In this document: positions 18,704 through 28,627 of the stretch, one piece after another | How the letters are laid out: each line of letters opens with the position of its first letter | Position numbering within the stretch: the stretch's first letter is position 1 | Notes under the pieces: generated by a model | Databases searched by the model: none | What the model was told of the DNA's origin: nothing | What the model saw: only the letters and a program-made list of their open reading frames with translations | From: Bifidobacterium pseudolongum subsp. pseudolongum DSM 20099 | GTDB taxonomy: Bacteria > Actinomycetota > Actinomycetes > Actinomycetales > Bifidobacteriaceae | Direction: 5' to 3' | DNA length: 64,000 bases | Assembly (NCBI RefSeq): GCF_000771225.1 | Contig: NZ_JDTZ01000003.1 | Coordinates: 372,001 to 436,000, forward strand | Translations under genes and position numbers: made by a program

Positions 18704-19488
18704 ATGGCACAGCATCAGCCACCATCCGGCGACGCGATCATCAGCGCACGGGGATTGACCCAATCGTTCTGTACGGTCGACCACGAACAAACCGTGCTCA
18801 ACGGCCTTGATGTGGACATCCGCCGCGGGGATTTCACCGCGATCATGGGTCCCTCTGGAGCAGGCAAGTCAACGTTGCTCTACGCGCTCGCCGGACTTGA
18901 GCGTCCGGCCGCCGGCACCATCGCTTTCGACGGCGAAGACCTGACGGCCATGCGTGACGACGCGCTTGCCGTGTTCCGCCGGTCCCATTGCGGGTTTGTG
19001 TTCCAACAGCACCAGTTGCTCGAACGCATGAGCCTCATCGCAACGTCATCGTCGCCGGTGCGCTCACGATGCGATCCAAGCCACGGATCGCCGCCAAAGC
19101 GCGCGAACTGTTCTCGCTCGTGCACCTAGACGAACGCACGCAGACGCGCACAAGCGCACAGGTATCCGGCGGTGAGGCCCAACGCGCAAGCATCGTGCGC
19201 GCCCTGATCAACGACCCCGAGCTCGTGTTCGTGGACGAACCGACCGGTGCGCTCAATTCGCACAATTCCCAAGCGGTTCTCGACGTGTTCTGCACGCTGT
19301 ATGCCAGCGGGCAAAGCATCGTCATGGTCACGCACGACCGGCACAGCGCCCTGCGCGCCAACCGCGTGCTGTTCCTGCGCGACGGCACGATCGCCGGCGA
19401 ATGCGCGCTTGGCGCGTGGACTAGCGGCGAGCCGTACGGAGAACGTGAACACAAGCTTGCCGTGTTTCTCGACGAGATGGGGTGGTGA
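18704..19488 (+). pseudogene. Broken ABC transporter ATPase (MacB/LolD type)
   Basis: Ancestral product of about 261 residues, the nucleotide-binding subunit for the FtsX-type permease that follows 4 bases later. It has the Walker A GPSGAGKSTLLYAL, the Q-loop region FVFQQHQLLERMSLI, the signature VSGGEAQRASIVRAL, Walker B LVFVDEPTGALN and the His switch VMVTHDRH. One base is missing between 19040 and 19041. Restoring an A there would read MSLIDNVIVAGAL, as in intact relatives. Without it the protein stops early and loses the signature and Walker B. Start ATG 18704 has AGGAG at 18691-18695. All catalytic motifs survive apart from the frameshift, so the damage looks recent. Confidence 0.85.
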
Positions 19489-19492
19489 CCAG

Positions 19493-21363
19493 ATGCGCAT
19501 GCTCGCCCTGCACCAATGGCGCCGCAATACGGGGACCTTCCTCGGATTCGGCGTGATCATCCTCATCGCCGCCTGCATGCTGGGTTCGGCACTCACCCTG
19601 CTGTTCACCGTGGGGCCGCGCTATACCGCGCTCGCGGACGAACTGCGCACCGCGGACGTGGACATCGTGGTGCCGCGCGCCGCCGCCACCGCTGACGTAC
19701 GCGAATTGATCGACGGCACCGCCGGCGTGGTCGAAGAGATGGAATTCGGCAACGCCGGATCGCAGATCCTCGCGTTCAGCGCCCCAGCCGCACGCTTCAC
19801 CCAGCTTGAACGCGCGTATCCGCAGGCGCGCATGACCGAATACGCGGTGAGCGTAAGCGCCGGCGCCGATCCGCGCGCCGTGCGTTCACACATTGATCGG
19901 GCGCTCGCCGACGCAGGCGTACCCGTGGCCGCCGCTATCGACTGCGACAGTGTGCGCGCAACCCGTACGATGGTCAGCCGGCTCATCATCCTCATCCTCG
20001 TGGTGTTCGCCGTGCTCGTCACCGTGGTCAGTCTGGCATTGTGCACATTCCACATCAGGAACATCGTGAAGACCGACCGTACCGACATGGGCGTGCTCAA
20101 AGCGCTCGGCTACACCAGCCAGATGATCTCGCACGCGATGATGGCACCGTATCTGCTCGTGTGTGGGCGCGACGTTGGCCGGACTCGCCCTATCCACACT
20201 CGCCACCCCAGCGATCGGCTCACTGATCGCGCTGCAGGCCGGCTTCACGTTCCATGCGCAGGCCGACGCGCGCGCTTGGCTCATCACCATCGCGGCGCTC
20301 GCCGGCGTCACGCTGCTGTTCGCGTGGATTGGCGTACGCTCCTTGCGTGCACTGCAACCGATCGAAGCGATCCGCGGCATCAGTGCGCGCAGCCAGCGCC
20401 ATACGGTACGCCCACTCAACCGCATGCCGGGCAATGCGCGCACGGCGATCAGCCTGCAGCAAGCCGCCGCATCCCCCTCGCGCAACCTGCTCGTGGGGTG
20501 CATGCTGTTCCTGATGACCCTGATCGTCAGCTTCGCCGCAGTGCTCACATACAACGCCACGGTCAAACCGGACAACCTTTACAACACGCTGTCCACGGAG
20601 ACGCCACAGGTTGTCGCCACACCAGCCCAAGGAGAAACCACTGAGGCGATGCAACGCATCCGTGCGATTCCGTCGTACAGAACGTGATCGCATACACCAC
20701 GGCGGCACCGCGCTCGGCTACACCGTGGTGGGCTACATCCAGAGCGTCAACGACGGCGGCTCCGTCTGCGAACTGACCAACGCGGGCTATACACGCCTCG
20801 ACCCTGACTTCGCGCACAGCCCACGCACGCTTTACGTGCACTGCGACGGAGACGATACCGCACGCATCATCCGCGTGATCAACGACACCTGCGCCGGCCT
20901 CGTGACACACACCGCCGACATGGAGCGCATGCGTGACACAAGCCAACAGATGTACGGATCGGTCATGTCAACCGTCAGCCTCGCCATACTCATCCTCGCG
21001 GTCGGTCTGACAGGACTCGTGCTGATGATGGTCATCCGGTCCACCATCGTGCGCGAGCGCCACCGCTTCGGTATACTCAAGGCCCTCGGATACACCAGCG
21101 GACAGCTCATGCGCCAGATCGCCGCCATGCTCATGCCCGCCACCGTGATCGGCGCCGCCCTCGGCGCGGCAGTCGCGAGCATTGCCCAACCGGTGACCGA
21201 TGCGCTCTTCGCGACCGTGGGCGTCATGCGCAGCCAATTCGACCACCCTGCCCTGCTGCCCGCAGTCGCCGCGCTCGACCTAGCCGCAGTGCAAGGTGCG
21301 CTCGCACTGGCCCTCGCCACTCCGATCTGCGACATCAGCCCCTACCAGCTCATCACCGAATAG
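19493..21363 (+). pseudogene. Broken ABC permease with two FtsX domains
   Basis: Ancestral product of about 623 residues with two FtsX units, as in DUF214-type exporters of lipids or antimicrobial peptides. The N-terminal helix is LGFGVIILIAACMLGSALTL. The first FtsX unit ends DRTDMGVLKALGYTSQ and the second contains RERHRFGILKALGYTSGQ. The frame is broken three times. An extra T lies near 20161-20163 (LLV to VGATLAG). One G is missing between 20675 and 20676, after which the sense frame reads QNVIAYTT. One G is missing at 20704-20705, leading into GTALGYTVVGY. The longest surviving piece lacks a complete transport unit, so the gene is unlikely to work. Spacing to the ATPase and to the regulator (9 bases) shows a former operon. 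Confidence 0.82.
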
Positions 21364-21372
21364 GAGACCACT

Positions 21373-22274
21373 ATGGACGAACAGACAACCACACCCAAAG
21401 TGCGCACGATGGAATTCTCCACACGCCTCAAGGACCTGCGCGCGCAATCCGCGTCTCGCAGGAACAGCTCGCGCGGCGCATCGGCGTCTCACAGCAGGCC
21501 ATCACCAAATGGGAAAGCGGCGCAGGCCGCCCGGAATTGGAAAGCCTCGTCGCGCTCGCCGACGTTTTCGCGGTGAGCGTCGACGCCCTGCTCGGTGTCG
21601 ATGACGCGCATGCGGGGCCGGCGCGCGGCGAATACCGGTACGAAAGCGCCACGAACTACGACGTCGACGGCGGCAAGCATTTCGACATCGACTGCGGGTC
21701 GGTCTACGCGTGCATGATCCGTGGGTACGACGGCGAATAGCTGCGTGTGCGTGTCGTGTCGAACACCGTGGCCAATCTGGCGCGCCATTTCAAGGTATCG
21801 GTCGACGACAGGCCGAAACGCCTGGACGTGCAGGTGCGCCGTGGCCCCGGCGTCAGCGAGACACTCGCGAAAGACGACGTCACGGTGATCATCTGGGTGC
21901 CGCAGCGGTATGTGACCACGGTCGAATGCGCGGCGAAGGCGCATGAGGCGCATGTGCGGGGCCTGACATGTGACGGACTTGAACTCGATGTGCGCACACC
22001 GCGGCTCAATCTCGATGACGTGCACGCGCATGTGGAGATCAATGGCAACCTTGATATGGAGGTCGACTGTGCATCGATCGACGGGCGTATCGACGTCAAC
22101 CAGCTGTCGTCGACATCGCGTATCACCGTGCCGAAGGGCGTGTCGATCGCCGTGCTGACGCACGGGCCGCGTACGCGCACGATCGTGGGTGCAGGTGTAC
22201 GTCAGGACGAGGATTCGCCCAACATCGTCGAGCTCAACGGCGTGGCGAGCGAACTGATTGTCGAAGGCAGATGA
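21373..22274 (+). pseudogene. Broken helix-turn-helix regulator with DUF4097-like tail
   Basis: Ancestral product of about 300 residues. The N-terminal part is an XRE-type DNA-binding domain: FSTRLKDLRAQS, then after a one-base deletion near 21450, RVSQEQLARRIGVSQQAITK, WESGAGRPELESLVALADVF. The C-terminal 170 residues are rich in short beta strands (LDMEVDCASIDGRIDVNQLS), resembling DUF4097 beta-helix repeats. A TAG at 21738-21740 interrupts the two parts in frame (DGE-stop-LRVRV). ATG 21373 has AGGAG at 21362-21366, overlapping the permease stop. Such regulators are often next to the transporter they control, so this one probably sensed envelope state for the ABC cassette. That role is inferred from position only. 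Confidence 0.78.
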
Positions 22275-22281
22275 AGGCCGC

Positions 22282-22314
22282 GTATCGCTCCGCCATGTCA
22301 CGGCGGAGCGATAC
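22282..22314 (+). terminator. Perfect hairpin between the regulator pseudogene and pyrG
   Basis: GTATCGCTCCGCC (22282-22294) and GGCGGAGCGATAC (22302-22314) form a perfect 13-bp stem with a seven-base loop. There is no T run, and the pyrG start codon is only 11 bases downstream. It could terminate the broken operon or act in the pyrG leader. Confidence 0.6.
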
Positions 22315-22325
22315 CATGAAGACCC

Positions 22326-24002
22326 ATGGTTAGAAGACAACATGGCAATGCTCAAGAACACGTCACCAAGCACATTTTCGTCACCGGCGGCGTTGTTTCC
22401 TCCCTTGGCAAGGGGCTTACCGCTTCCTCCCTCGGACGTCTGCTGCGCAGCCGTGGCCTGCGTGTATTGCAGCAGAAGCTCGATCCGTACATCAACGTCG
22501 ACCCGGGCACGATGAACCCGTTCCAGCACGGTGAGGTCTATGTGACCGAGGATGGCGCGGAAACGGATCTTGACATCGGCCACTACGAGCGTTTCCTTGA
22601 CGTCTTCCTTTCGCAGAAGGCGAATGTCACGACTGGCCAGATCTACCAGGAAGTGCTCCGCAAGGAGCGCGCCGGCGAATACCTCGGCCAGTGCGTGCAG
22701 GTGATCCCGCACATCACCAACGAGATCAAGTCGCGCATGCGTGCCCAGGCCTCCGACGATGTCGATGTGATCATCACCGAGATCGGCGGCACGGTCGGTG
22801 ACATCGAATCGCAGCCGTTCATGGAGGCGGCGCGCGAGGTGCGCCGTGACCTCGGCCCTGAAAACTGCATGTTCATCCATGTGTCGCTCGTGCCGTACAT
22901 CGCGGCCGCCCATGAGCTCAAGACAAAACCGACCCAGCACTCCGTGATGATGCTGCGCCAGCTGGGCATCTCGCCGGACGCGCTTGTGCTGCGCAGCGAC
23001 CGCCCGCTCAACCAGTCCATCAAAGACAAGATCTCGCTCATGTGCGACGTCGACACCGAAGGCGTCGTGAATTGCGTGGACGCCAACAGCATCTATGATG
23101 TGCCGAAGGTGCTGTTCGACGAAGGCCTCGACGCCTATGTGGTGCGTGAGCTCGGCCTGCCGTTCCACGATGTGGATTGGGACGAGTGGGAGGACCTGCT
23201 CGAACGTGTGCACCACCCCAAGCACGAAGTCAACATCGCCATCGTGGGCAAGTACATCGACCTGCCCGACGCCTACCTTTCGGTCACCGAGGCCATCAAG
23301 GCGGGCGGATTCGCCAATTGGGCCAAGGTCAACGTCAAGTGGGTGGCGGCCGACCGTTGCGAGACCGAGGAAGGCGCCGCCGCGGCGCTCGACCAGGTGG
23401 ACGGCATCGTGGTGCCCGGCGGCTTCGGCATCCGAGGCATCGACGGCAAGATCGGCGCCCTGCGCTACGCCCGCGAGCACGGCATCCCGGCGCTCGGCCT
23501 GTGCCTGGGCCTGCAGTCCATGGTCATCGAATACGCCCGCGACGTGCTGGGCATCGCCGACGCCGGTTCCACCGAGTTCGACCCGGATTGCCCGAACCCG
23601 GTGATCGCGACGATGGAGGAACAGAAGGACATCGTGGCCGGCAATGGCGACATGGGCCACACGATGCGTCTGGGTTCCTACCCGGCGGATCTGCTCGAGG
23701 ATTCCCTCGTGGCCGAACTGTACGGAACGACGCATGTGACCGAACGCCACCGCCACCGCTACGAGGTGAACGTGGCTTACAAGCAGCAGCTGCGCGATGG
23801 CGGCCTCGTCATCTCCGGCCAGAGCCCGGATGGCGAACTCACCGAGTTCGTGGAACTGCCACGCGAGGTGCACCCGTTCTATGTGGCCACCCAGGCGCAC
23901 CCGGAGTTCAAGTCGCGCCCCACCAAGCCGCATCCGCTGTTCGCGGGGCTCGTCAAGGCCGCGCTCGAGCACAAGGAGGAGCGCCTCCACATCGCACAGT
24001 AA
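22326..24002 (+). CDS. pyrG: CTP synthase
   Basis: Makes CTP from UTP, ATP and glutamine. The 558-residue length fits the family. The N-terminal synthetase domain shows [20 protein letters not shown] with the P-loop, and [11 protein letters not shown]-type residues in [14 protein letters not shown]. The C-terminal glutaminase domain has the nucleophile Cys in ALGLCLGLQ and the His/Glu pair in [12 protein letters not shown] 22326 is the only reasonable start; its ribosome site (GAAGA) is weak and squeezed behind the upstream hairpin. The gene appears to be a single unit, ending at a strong terminator. Its pathway neighbours are elsewhere. Confidence 0.97.
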   Translation: MVRRQHGNAQEHVTKHIFVTGGVVSSLGKGLTASSLGRLLRSRGLRVLQQKLDPYINVDPGTMNPFQHGEVYVTEDGAETDLDIGHYERFLDVFLSQKANVTTGQIYQEVLRKERAGEYLGQCVQVIPHITNEIKSRMRAQASDDVDVIITEIGGTVGDIESQPFMEAAREVRRDLGPENCMFIHVSLVPYIAAAHELKTKPTQHSVMMLRQLGISPDALVLRSDRPLNQSIKDKISLMCDVDTEGVVNCVDANSIYDVPKVLFDEGLDAYVVRELGLPFHDVDWDEWEDLLERVHHPKHEVNIAIVGKYIDLPDAYLSVTEAIKAGGFANWAKVNVKWVAADRCETEEGAAAALDQVDGIVVPGGFGIRGIDGKIGALRYAREHGIPALGLCLGLQSMVIEYARDVLGIADAGSTEFDPDCPNPVIATMEEQKDIVAGNGDMGHTMRLGSYPADLLEDSLVAELYGTTHVTERHRHRYEVNVAYKQQLRDGGLVISGQSPDGELTEFVELPREVHPFYVATQAHPEFKSRPTKPHPLFAGLVKAALEHKEERLHIAQ

Positions 24003-24014
24003 GTGCGCAAACCC

Positions 24015-24054
24015 CGTGCAATGTGGCATACGCCACATTGCACGTGCACGTTTT
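24015..24054 (+). terminator. Terminator after pyrG
   Basis: CGTGCAATGTGGC (24015-24027) pairs perfectly with GCCACATTGCACG (24032-24044) around a four-base loop. A TTTT tract follows at 24051-24054. Confidence 0.88.
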
Positions 24055-24062
24055 GTAGGTAT

Positions 24063-24096
24063 CATGGCCGTGAGCACTGTGGTGTTCACGGCCATG
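24063..24096 (+). repeat. Second hairpin upstream of the L,D-transpeptidase gene
   Basis: CATGGCCGTGAGCAC (24063-24077) and GTGTTCACGGCCATG (24082-24096) form a 15-bp stem with one G-T pair and a TGTG loop. It starts 19 bases after the pyrG terminator stem and is followed by AT-rich GCATAATAAG. It could be an operator, a tandem terminator or part of the leader. Confidence 0.6.
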
Positions 24097-24146
24097 TTGC
24101 ATAATAAGACTCGCATTATCAGTATCTGAACAGCACAAGGAAGCCA

Positions 24147-25790
24147 ATGTCTTTGCACGATGGAAACCAGCCGTTGCCCCAGGACGGCGGCACCACGCCG
24201 AATGGACCTGTCCACCGCACCGAGGGGGAGCGGACCCAGGCGTTCACTCCATTGCCTTCCGTCGAGCCGATCGACGGGTTCAACGCGACGGCGGCCCCCG
24301 CGGCGCCTGCCAAACGGCATCATGTCTGGCCGTGGATCGTGCTCGCCGTGGTCGTGCTGCTTGTGGCGGCGGGGTTTGGCACATTCGCGTTCTTCCAGAG
24401 CCGTGCATTGCCGGGTACCACGTTGTGGGGGCATGATGTGTCCGGCAAGACACAGCAGCAGATCGCCACGATGATCGACGACCAGGTGAACACCACCAAG
24501 GTGCCGGTGGCCTATGGCGACAAAACCGCCGAAGTGAGCGCGAAAGACCTCGGGATGAGTGTCGATGCACAGGCGATCGCACATGATGCGGTGGATGCCA
24601 AGCGCAACGCCCCTGTATGGGACCGCTATGCGTTCTGGAACAAGAAAGATGTGGCGCCTTCCATCGATGTGGCGCAGGCCGACCCGACCGTGCTCGACGA
24701 GCATCTGGGCACCAACAGCGTCAAGCCCGTCAATGCGGAGCTGACCATCAATGAAGACAGCGGCGAGGTCGAGGTGACCCCCGCGTCCAATGGCAGCGGA
24801 GCGGACCCCACCCAGACCGCCGAAGCAGCCGTCGCGGCCATCGAATCGTTCGGTGACACCAAGCCGCAGAGGGTGACGGTCGAGCTCAAGGACATCGAAC
24901 CGCGGGTCACTGACGCCGTGGCCACACAGGCCAAGCAGACGGTGGACGAACTTGTGGCGAACAAGGTGGGCATCGCGGTCGGTGATCACGAGATCGCGCA
25001 GTTCTCCGCGCCGATGCTCATCGCCTCCTCGCGCATCGAACCCGACACCGAGGCGGCCCTCGGAGAGGGCGAGGCACGCAATGGCGTGCTTGTGTTCAGC
25101 GCCGACAAACTGCAGCAGCAGTACGATGATACGATCAAGAATTCGCTCGCTTCCACCAAAGAGGACCGCGAGGTCATCGTGAACGGCAACGGCACCGAGA
25201 CGGAAGTGATCAAGGAAGGCCACGACGGCGTCAAGATCAAGGACGGCGCCGACACCTCGATCGGCACCGACGCGCTGCCGGTGCTCGCCAAAGGCAAGGG
25301 TACGGTCAACGTGGCCGGCGAAGTCGACCCGATGAAGGTCAAGCAGATCAAGCGCCATGTGGTCGTCGACCTGTCGGACCACAAGGTCTACGCGTACCAG
25401 GACGACAAGCTCGTCAAGTCGTTCTCGATGTCCGCGGGGCAGGGCAACGACTATGCGACCGGCGCGTGCAACCCCTCGGGTGACATGTGCACGCCGCTCG
25501 GCGATTTCGAGGTCTGGCTCAAGTACCCCACGCAGGACATGTCCGGCACGCTCACGCTCTCCGATGGCAAGAAGGAGACTTGGGATGTCAAGGGCGTGGG
25601 TTTTGTGAACTATTTCTCAAAGTCGGGCTGCGCGATCCACCGCATCGCCACGAGCACGCCATATTCCGACGCGCAGATCGCCGCGATGGGGGCGAACACA
25701 TCGCACGGCTGCGTTGGCATCGGCTGGGATGTGGCGGAGTGGTTCTATGACTTTGCTGGCATGGGCACGAGCGTGCATGTGCAGCAGTGA
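24147..25790 (+). CDS. L,D-transpeptidase (YkuD) with peptidoglycan-binding repeats
   Basis: A 547-residue membrane-anchored enzyme that forms or exchanges L,D crosslinks in peptidoglycan. The cytoplasmic head (about 1-52) is polar and disordered. One transmembrane helix (WPWIVLAVVVLLVAAGFGTF, about 56-75) follows. The extracellular part has a PG_binding_4-like region and, in the last 150 residues, the YkuD domain. That domain starts HVVVDLSDHKVYAYQDDKLV; CAIHRI supplies the conserved His, and SHGCVGI carries the catalytic Cys near the C-terminus. The start ATG 24147 has AAGGAAG upstream. Penicillin-insensitive crosslinking enzymes of this form are common in actinobacteria. Confidence 0.92.
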   Translation: MSLHDGNQPLPQDGGTTPNGPVHRTEGERTQAFTPLPSVEPIDGFNATAAPAAPAKRHHVWPWIVLAVVVLLVAAGFGTFAFFQSRALPGTTLWGHDVSGKTQQQIATMIDDQVNTTKVPVAYGDKTAEVSAKDLGMSVDAQAIAHDAVDAKRNAPVWDRYAFWNKKDVAPSIDVAQADPTVLDEHLGTNSVKPVNAELTINEDSGEVEVTPASNGSGADPTQTAEAAVAAIESFGDTKPQRVTVELKDIEPRVTDAVATQAKQTVDELVANKVGIAVGDHEIAQFSAPMLIASSRIEPDTEAALGEGEARNGVLVFSADKLQQQYDDTIKNSLASTKEDREVIVNGNGTETEVIKEGHDGVKIKDGADTSIGTDALPVLAKGKGTVNVAGEVDPMKVKQIKRHVVVDLSDHKVYAYQDDKLVKSFSMSAGQGNDYATGACNPSGDMCTPLGDFEVWLKYPTQDMSGTLTLSDGKKETWDVKGVGFVNYFSKSGCAIHRIATSTPYSDAQIAAMGANTSHGCVGIGWDVAEWFYDFAGMGTSVHVQQ

Positions 25791-25810
25791 GCACTGACCT
25801 GATGGCGGGA

Positions 25811-25840
25811 CAGACTCTGGCGTGTTTGCACGCTGGTCTG
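25811..25840 (+). terminator. Imperfect hairpin between the transpeptidase and suf genes
   Basis: CAGAC (25811-25815) pairs with GTCTG (25836-25840), and GCGTG (25820-25824) with CACGC (25829-25833), around TTTG. Internal mismatches make it weaker than the other terminators here. The following GTTAGGTTAGG and AT-rich bases may include the suf promoter, but I see no clear hexamers. Confidence 0.4.
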
Positions 25841-25897
25841 TTACGTTAGGTTAGGAAGTGTTATTTTCCGGTAGTTTGTGAATGGAGGCGGCGACCT

Positions 25898-27394
25898 GTG
25901 GCGGAACATCCTTTGCCCAACGCAGCGTCTGACGTGGAGATGAACCAGTATGTGGCTGATCGAGGACGCGTCAATGAAGACAAAATAAGACAAGACGACG
26001 AGATCATCGAGCAATTCGGCGAATACTCGTACGGCTGGCACGATTCCGACGCCGCCGGCGAAGCCGCCAAGAAGGGCATCAGCGAAGAGGTCGTCCGCGA
26101 GATCTCGGCGGACAAGCACGAACCCGCTTGGATGCTCGACATGCGTCTGCGTGGCTACAAGGCGTTCGTAGAGCAGCCCATGCCCAAGTGGGGTGTGGAT
26201 CTCTCCGGCTTCCATGCGCAGGACTTCAAATACTACGTCAAGCCGGTCGGCAAGCAGGCCGCCACATGGGAGGACCTGCCGGACGACATCCGTGAGACCT
26301 ACGATCGCCTCGGCATCCCGGAAGCGGAGAAAAGCCGACTCGTGTCCGGTGTGGCCGCGCAATACGAGTCCGAGGTCATCTACAACTCAATCCAGGAGGA
26401 CCTCGCCAAGCAGGGCGTGATTTTCGTCGACACCGACACCGCGGTGCGCGAATACCCCGAGCTCGTCAAGAAATACTTCGGCACTGTCGTCCCCCCGGAA
26501 GACAACAAGTTCGGTGCACTGAACACGGCCGCCTGGTCGGGCGGTTCGTTCGTGTACGTGCCGAAGGGCGTGCACGTGGACATCCCGCTGCAGGCCTACT
26601 TCCGCATCAACACCCCGAACATGGGACAGTTCGAGCGCACGCTCATCATCGCCGACGAAGGCTCGTACGTGCACTATGTGGAAGGCTGCACCGCGCCGAT
26701 CTACTCGACCGACTCGCTGCATGCGGCGATCGTCGAGATCATCGTGGAGAAGAACGCCCGCGTGCGCTACACGACCGTGCAAAACTGGTCGAACAACGTG
26801 TACAACCTCGTCACGCAACGCGCCTATGTGCGCGAGGGCGCGACGATGGAATGGGTCGACGGCAACATCGGTTCGAAGGCGACGATGAAATACCCGGCGT
26901 GCATCCTCGCCGAGCCGTACGCGAACGCCTCCACGATGTCGCTCGGCTTCGCCGGCCAAGGCCAGTACCAGGACACAGGCGCCAAGATGATCCATCTGGC
27001 CCCGCACACGAGCTCGACGATCGTGGCCAAATCGATCTCGCGCGGTGGCGGGCGCAGTGCCTACCGCGGACTCGTCAAAATCGTGGACGGTGCGGAAGGC
27101 GCCAGCTCGAACGTGGTGTGCGACGCACTGCTCGTGGATGATTTCTCACGTTCCGACACCTATCCGCATGTCGACGTGCGCGAAGACGATGTGTCGATGG
27201 CCCACGAAGCGACCGTGTCCAAGGTCTCCGAAGACCAGTTGTTCTACCTGATGAGTCGTGGCATCGAAGAAAAAGAGGCGATGGCGATGATCGTGCGTGG
27301 ATTCGTCGAGCCGATCAGCCGCGAGCTTCCGATGGAGTACGCGCTTGAACTCAATCGCCTTGTCGAACTGCAGATGGAAGGATCGGTGGGCTGA
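25898..27394 (+). CDS. sufB: Fe-S cluster scaffold protein SufB
   Basis: Scaffold subunit of the SufBCD complex, on which [Fe-S] clusters are built in the cytoplasm. The 498-residue length is standard. Conserved stretches include [51 protein letters not shown] (with a conserved Cys), [28 protein letters not shown] and [20 protein letters not shown]. The start is GTG 25898 with GGAGG at 25884-25888. It is the first gene of a six-gene unit sufB-D-C-S-U-T with gaps from 2 to 82 bases. No SufR-type repressor gene precedes it, unlike in many other actinobacteria. Confidence 0.97.
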   Translation: MAEHPLPNAASDVEMNQYVADRGRVNEDKIRQDDEIIEQFGEYSYGWHDSDAAGEAAKKGISEEVVREISADKHEPAWMLDMRLRGYKAFVEQPMPKWGVDLSGFHAQDFKYYVKPVGKQAATWEDLPDDIRETYDRLGIPEAEKSRLVSGVAAQYESEVIYNSIQEDLAKQGVIFVDTDTAVREYPELVKKYFGTVVPPEDNKFGALNTAAWSGGSFVYVPKGVHVDIPLQAYFRINTPNMGQFERTLIIADEGSYVHYVEGCTAPIYSTDSLHAAIVEIIVEKNARVRYTTVQNWSNNVYNLVTQRAYVREGATMEWVDGNIGSKATMKYPACILAEPYANASTMSLGFAGQGQYQDTGAKMIHLAPHTSSTIVAKSISRGGGRSAYRGLVKIVDGAEGASSNVVCDALLVDDFSRSDTYPHVDVREDDVSMAHEATVSKVSEDQLFYLMSRGIEEKEAMAMIVRGFVEPISRELPMEYALELNRLVELQMEGSVG

Positions 27395-27397
27395 CCG

Positions 27398-28624
27398 ATG
27401 GCAGACCGCAAAGAAATCAACATCCCCGTCGCGGATCCCAACGATCCGTACGCCGTGCCCGCGGCGATGCCGTCGAGCGCGGACACGAACCCGCGTTCAT
27501 TCGATTTGTCCGATTTCGCCATGCCGACGCGCAAGCAGGAGGATTGGCGCTTCACACCCATCGAACGCATCAGCGAGTTCTTCGATATCTTTGAGCCCAG
27601 TGGGGCCACCGAGGTGCACGTCACGTACATCGACGGCTCGCCGGTCGACGACGCCACGGTGCAGGTGCGCCGCGTGCGGATCGGCGACGGCCTGAGCGGC
27701 ACGGTGAGCAAACCCAACGACCGCGTGTCCGTGGTGGAGTGGAACAGCGTGGCCACTGCCACGGTGGTGGACCTGTTGCGCGAACCCGAGCAGCCGGTCC
27801 TTGTGCAGGTGCACGGCAATGGCCTGGAACTCGACGCGCTGCACCTCGTGATCAATGCGCGTGACCGTGTGCATGGCGACGTCGTCGTCGAACACGACGG
27901 ACAGGCGCGTCTGGCTGAAGGCATCGAAATCATGACAGGTGATGACGCGCACATCAGCACGACGTTCGTGCAGGAATGGACCTCGGATTCGAAGCATGTG
28001 GCCTCACACCGCATCCATGTGGGCAACGAATCGTCGTTGCGCCATTCGGTCGTCACCCTCGGCGGCGAGGTCGTACGCATTCGCATGGATCAGGATTTCG
28101 GTGGTGAGCATGGCGACCTCAATATGCTCGGCATCTATTTCGTCGATCCGGGCGAGCACATCGAACACCGCACGATGGTCGTGCACAACCACCCCGAATG
28201 CCGTTCGCGCGTGGTCTACAAGGGCGCGCTCAGCGGCAAGGGCGCGCACTCCACATGGGTCGGCAACGCGCTCATCGAACCCACCGCACCGGGCACCGAC
28301 TCCTATGAGCTCAACCGCAACCTCGTGCTCACGCCAGGCGCGGTCGCCGATTCCGAGCCGAATCTGGAAATCGAAAACGGCAACATCGTCGGCGCCGGCC
28401 ATGCAAGCTCGGTCGGCAGATTCGATGACGAGGAGCTGTTCTATCTGCAATCGCGCGGCATTCCCGAACGGGAGGCGCGCAAACTCGTGGTGCGTGGCTT
28501 CTTTGGCGAACTCGTCGAAGAGATCGGCATCGAGCAGATCGCCGGTCATCTCATGCAAGCAATCGACCGCCGTCTGGCGCGCGGCGAATCCAGCGCCATG
28601 CAGACCGTATTGGAGGAGAAGTAA
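27398..28624 (+). CDS. sufD: Fe-S cluster assembly protein SufD
   Basis: Partner of SufB in the SufBC2D scaffold complex, needed for iron entry. The 408-residue protein shares the SufB-like beta-helix core in its second half. Examples are GEHIEHRTMVVHNHPECRSR, VYKGALSGKGAHSTWVGNAL, LTPGAVADSEPNLEIENG, AGHASSVGRFDDEELFYLQS and RGIPEREARKLVVRGFF. The N-terminal region holds the family's RKQEDWRFTPIERI motif near residues 45-58. It starts 3 bases after sufB and ends 3 bases before sufC, so the three are translated as one block. Confidence 0.95.
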   Translation: MADRKEINIPVADPNDPYAVPAAMPSSADTNPRSFDLSDFAMPTRKQEDWRFTPIERISEFFDIFEPSGATEVHVTYIDGSPVDDATVQVRRVRIGDGLSGTVSKPNDRVSVVEWNSVATATVVDLLREPEQPVLVQVHGNGLELDALHLVINARDRVHGDVVVEHDGQARLAEGIEIMTGDDAHISTTFVQEWTSDSKHVASHRIHVGNESSLRHSVVTLGGEVVRIRMDQDFGGEHGDLNMLGIYFVDPGEHIEHRTMVVHNHPECRSRVVYKGALSGKGAHSTWVGNALIEPTAPGTDSYELNRNLVLTPGAVADSEPNLEIENGNIVGAGHASSVGRFDDEELFYLQSRGIPEREARKLVVRGFFGELVEEIGIEQIAGHLMQAIDRRLARGESSAMQTVLEEK

Positions 28625-28627
28625 GCG

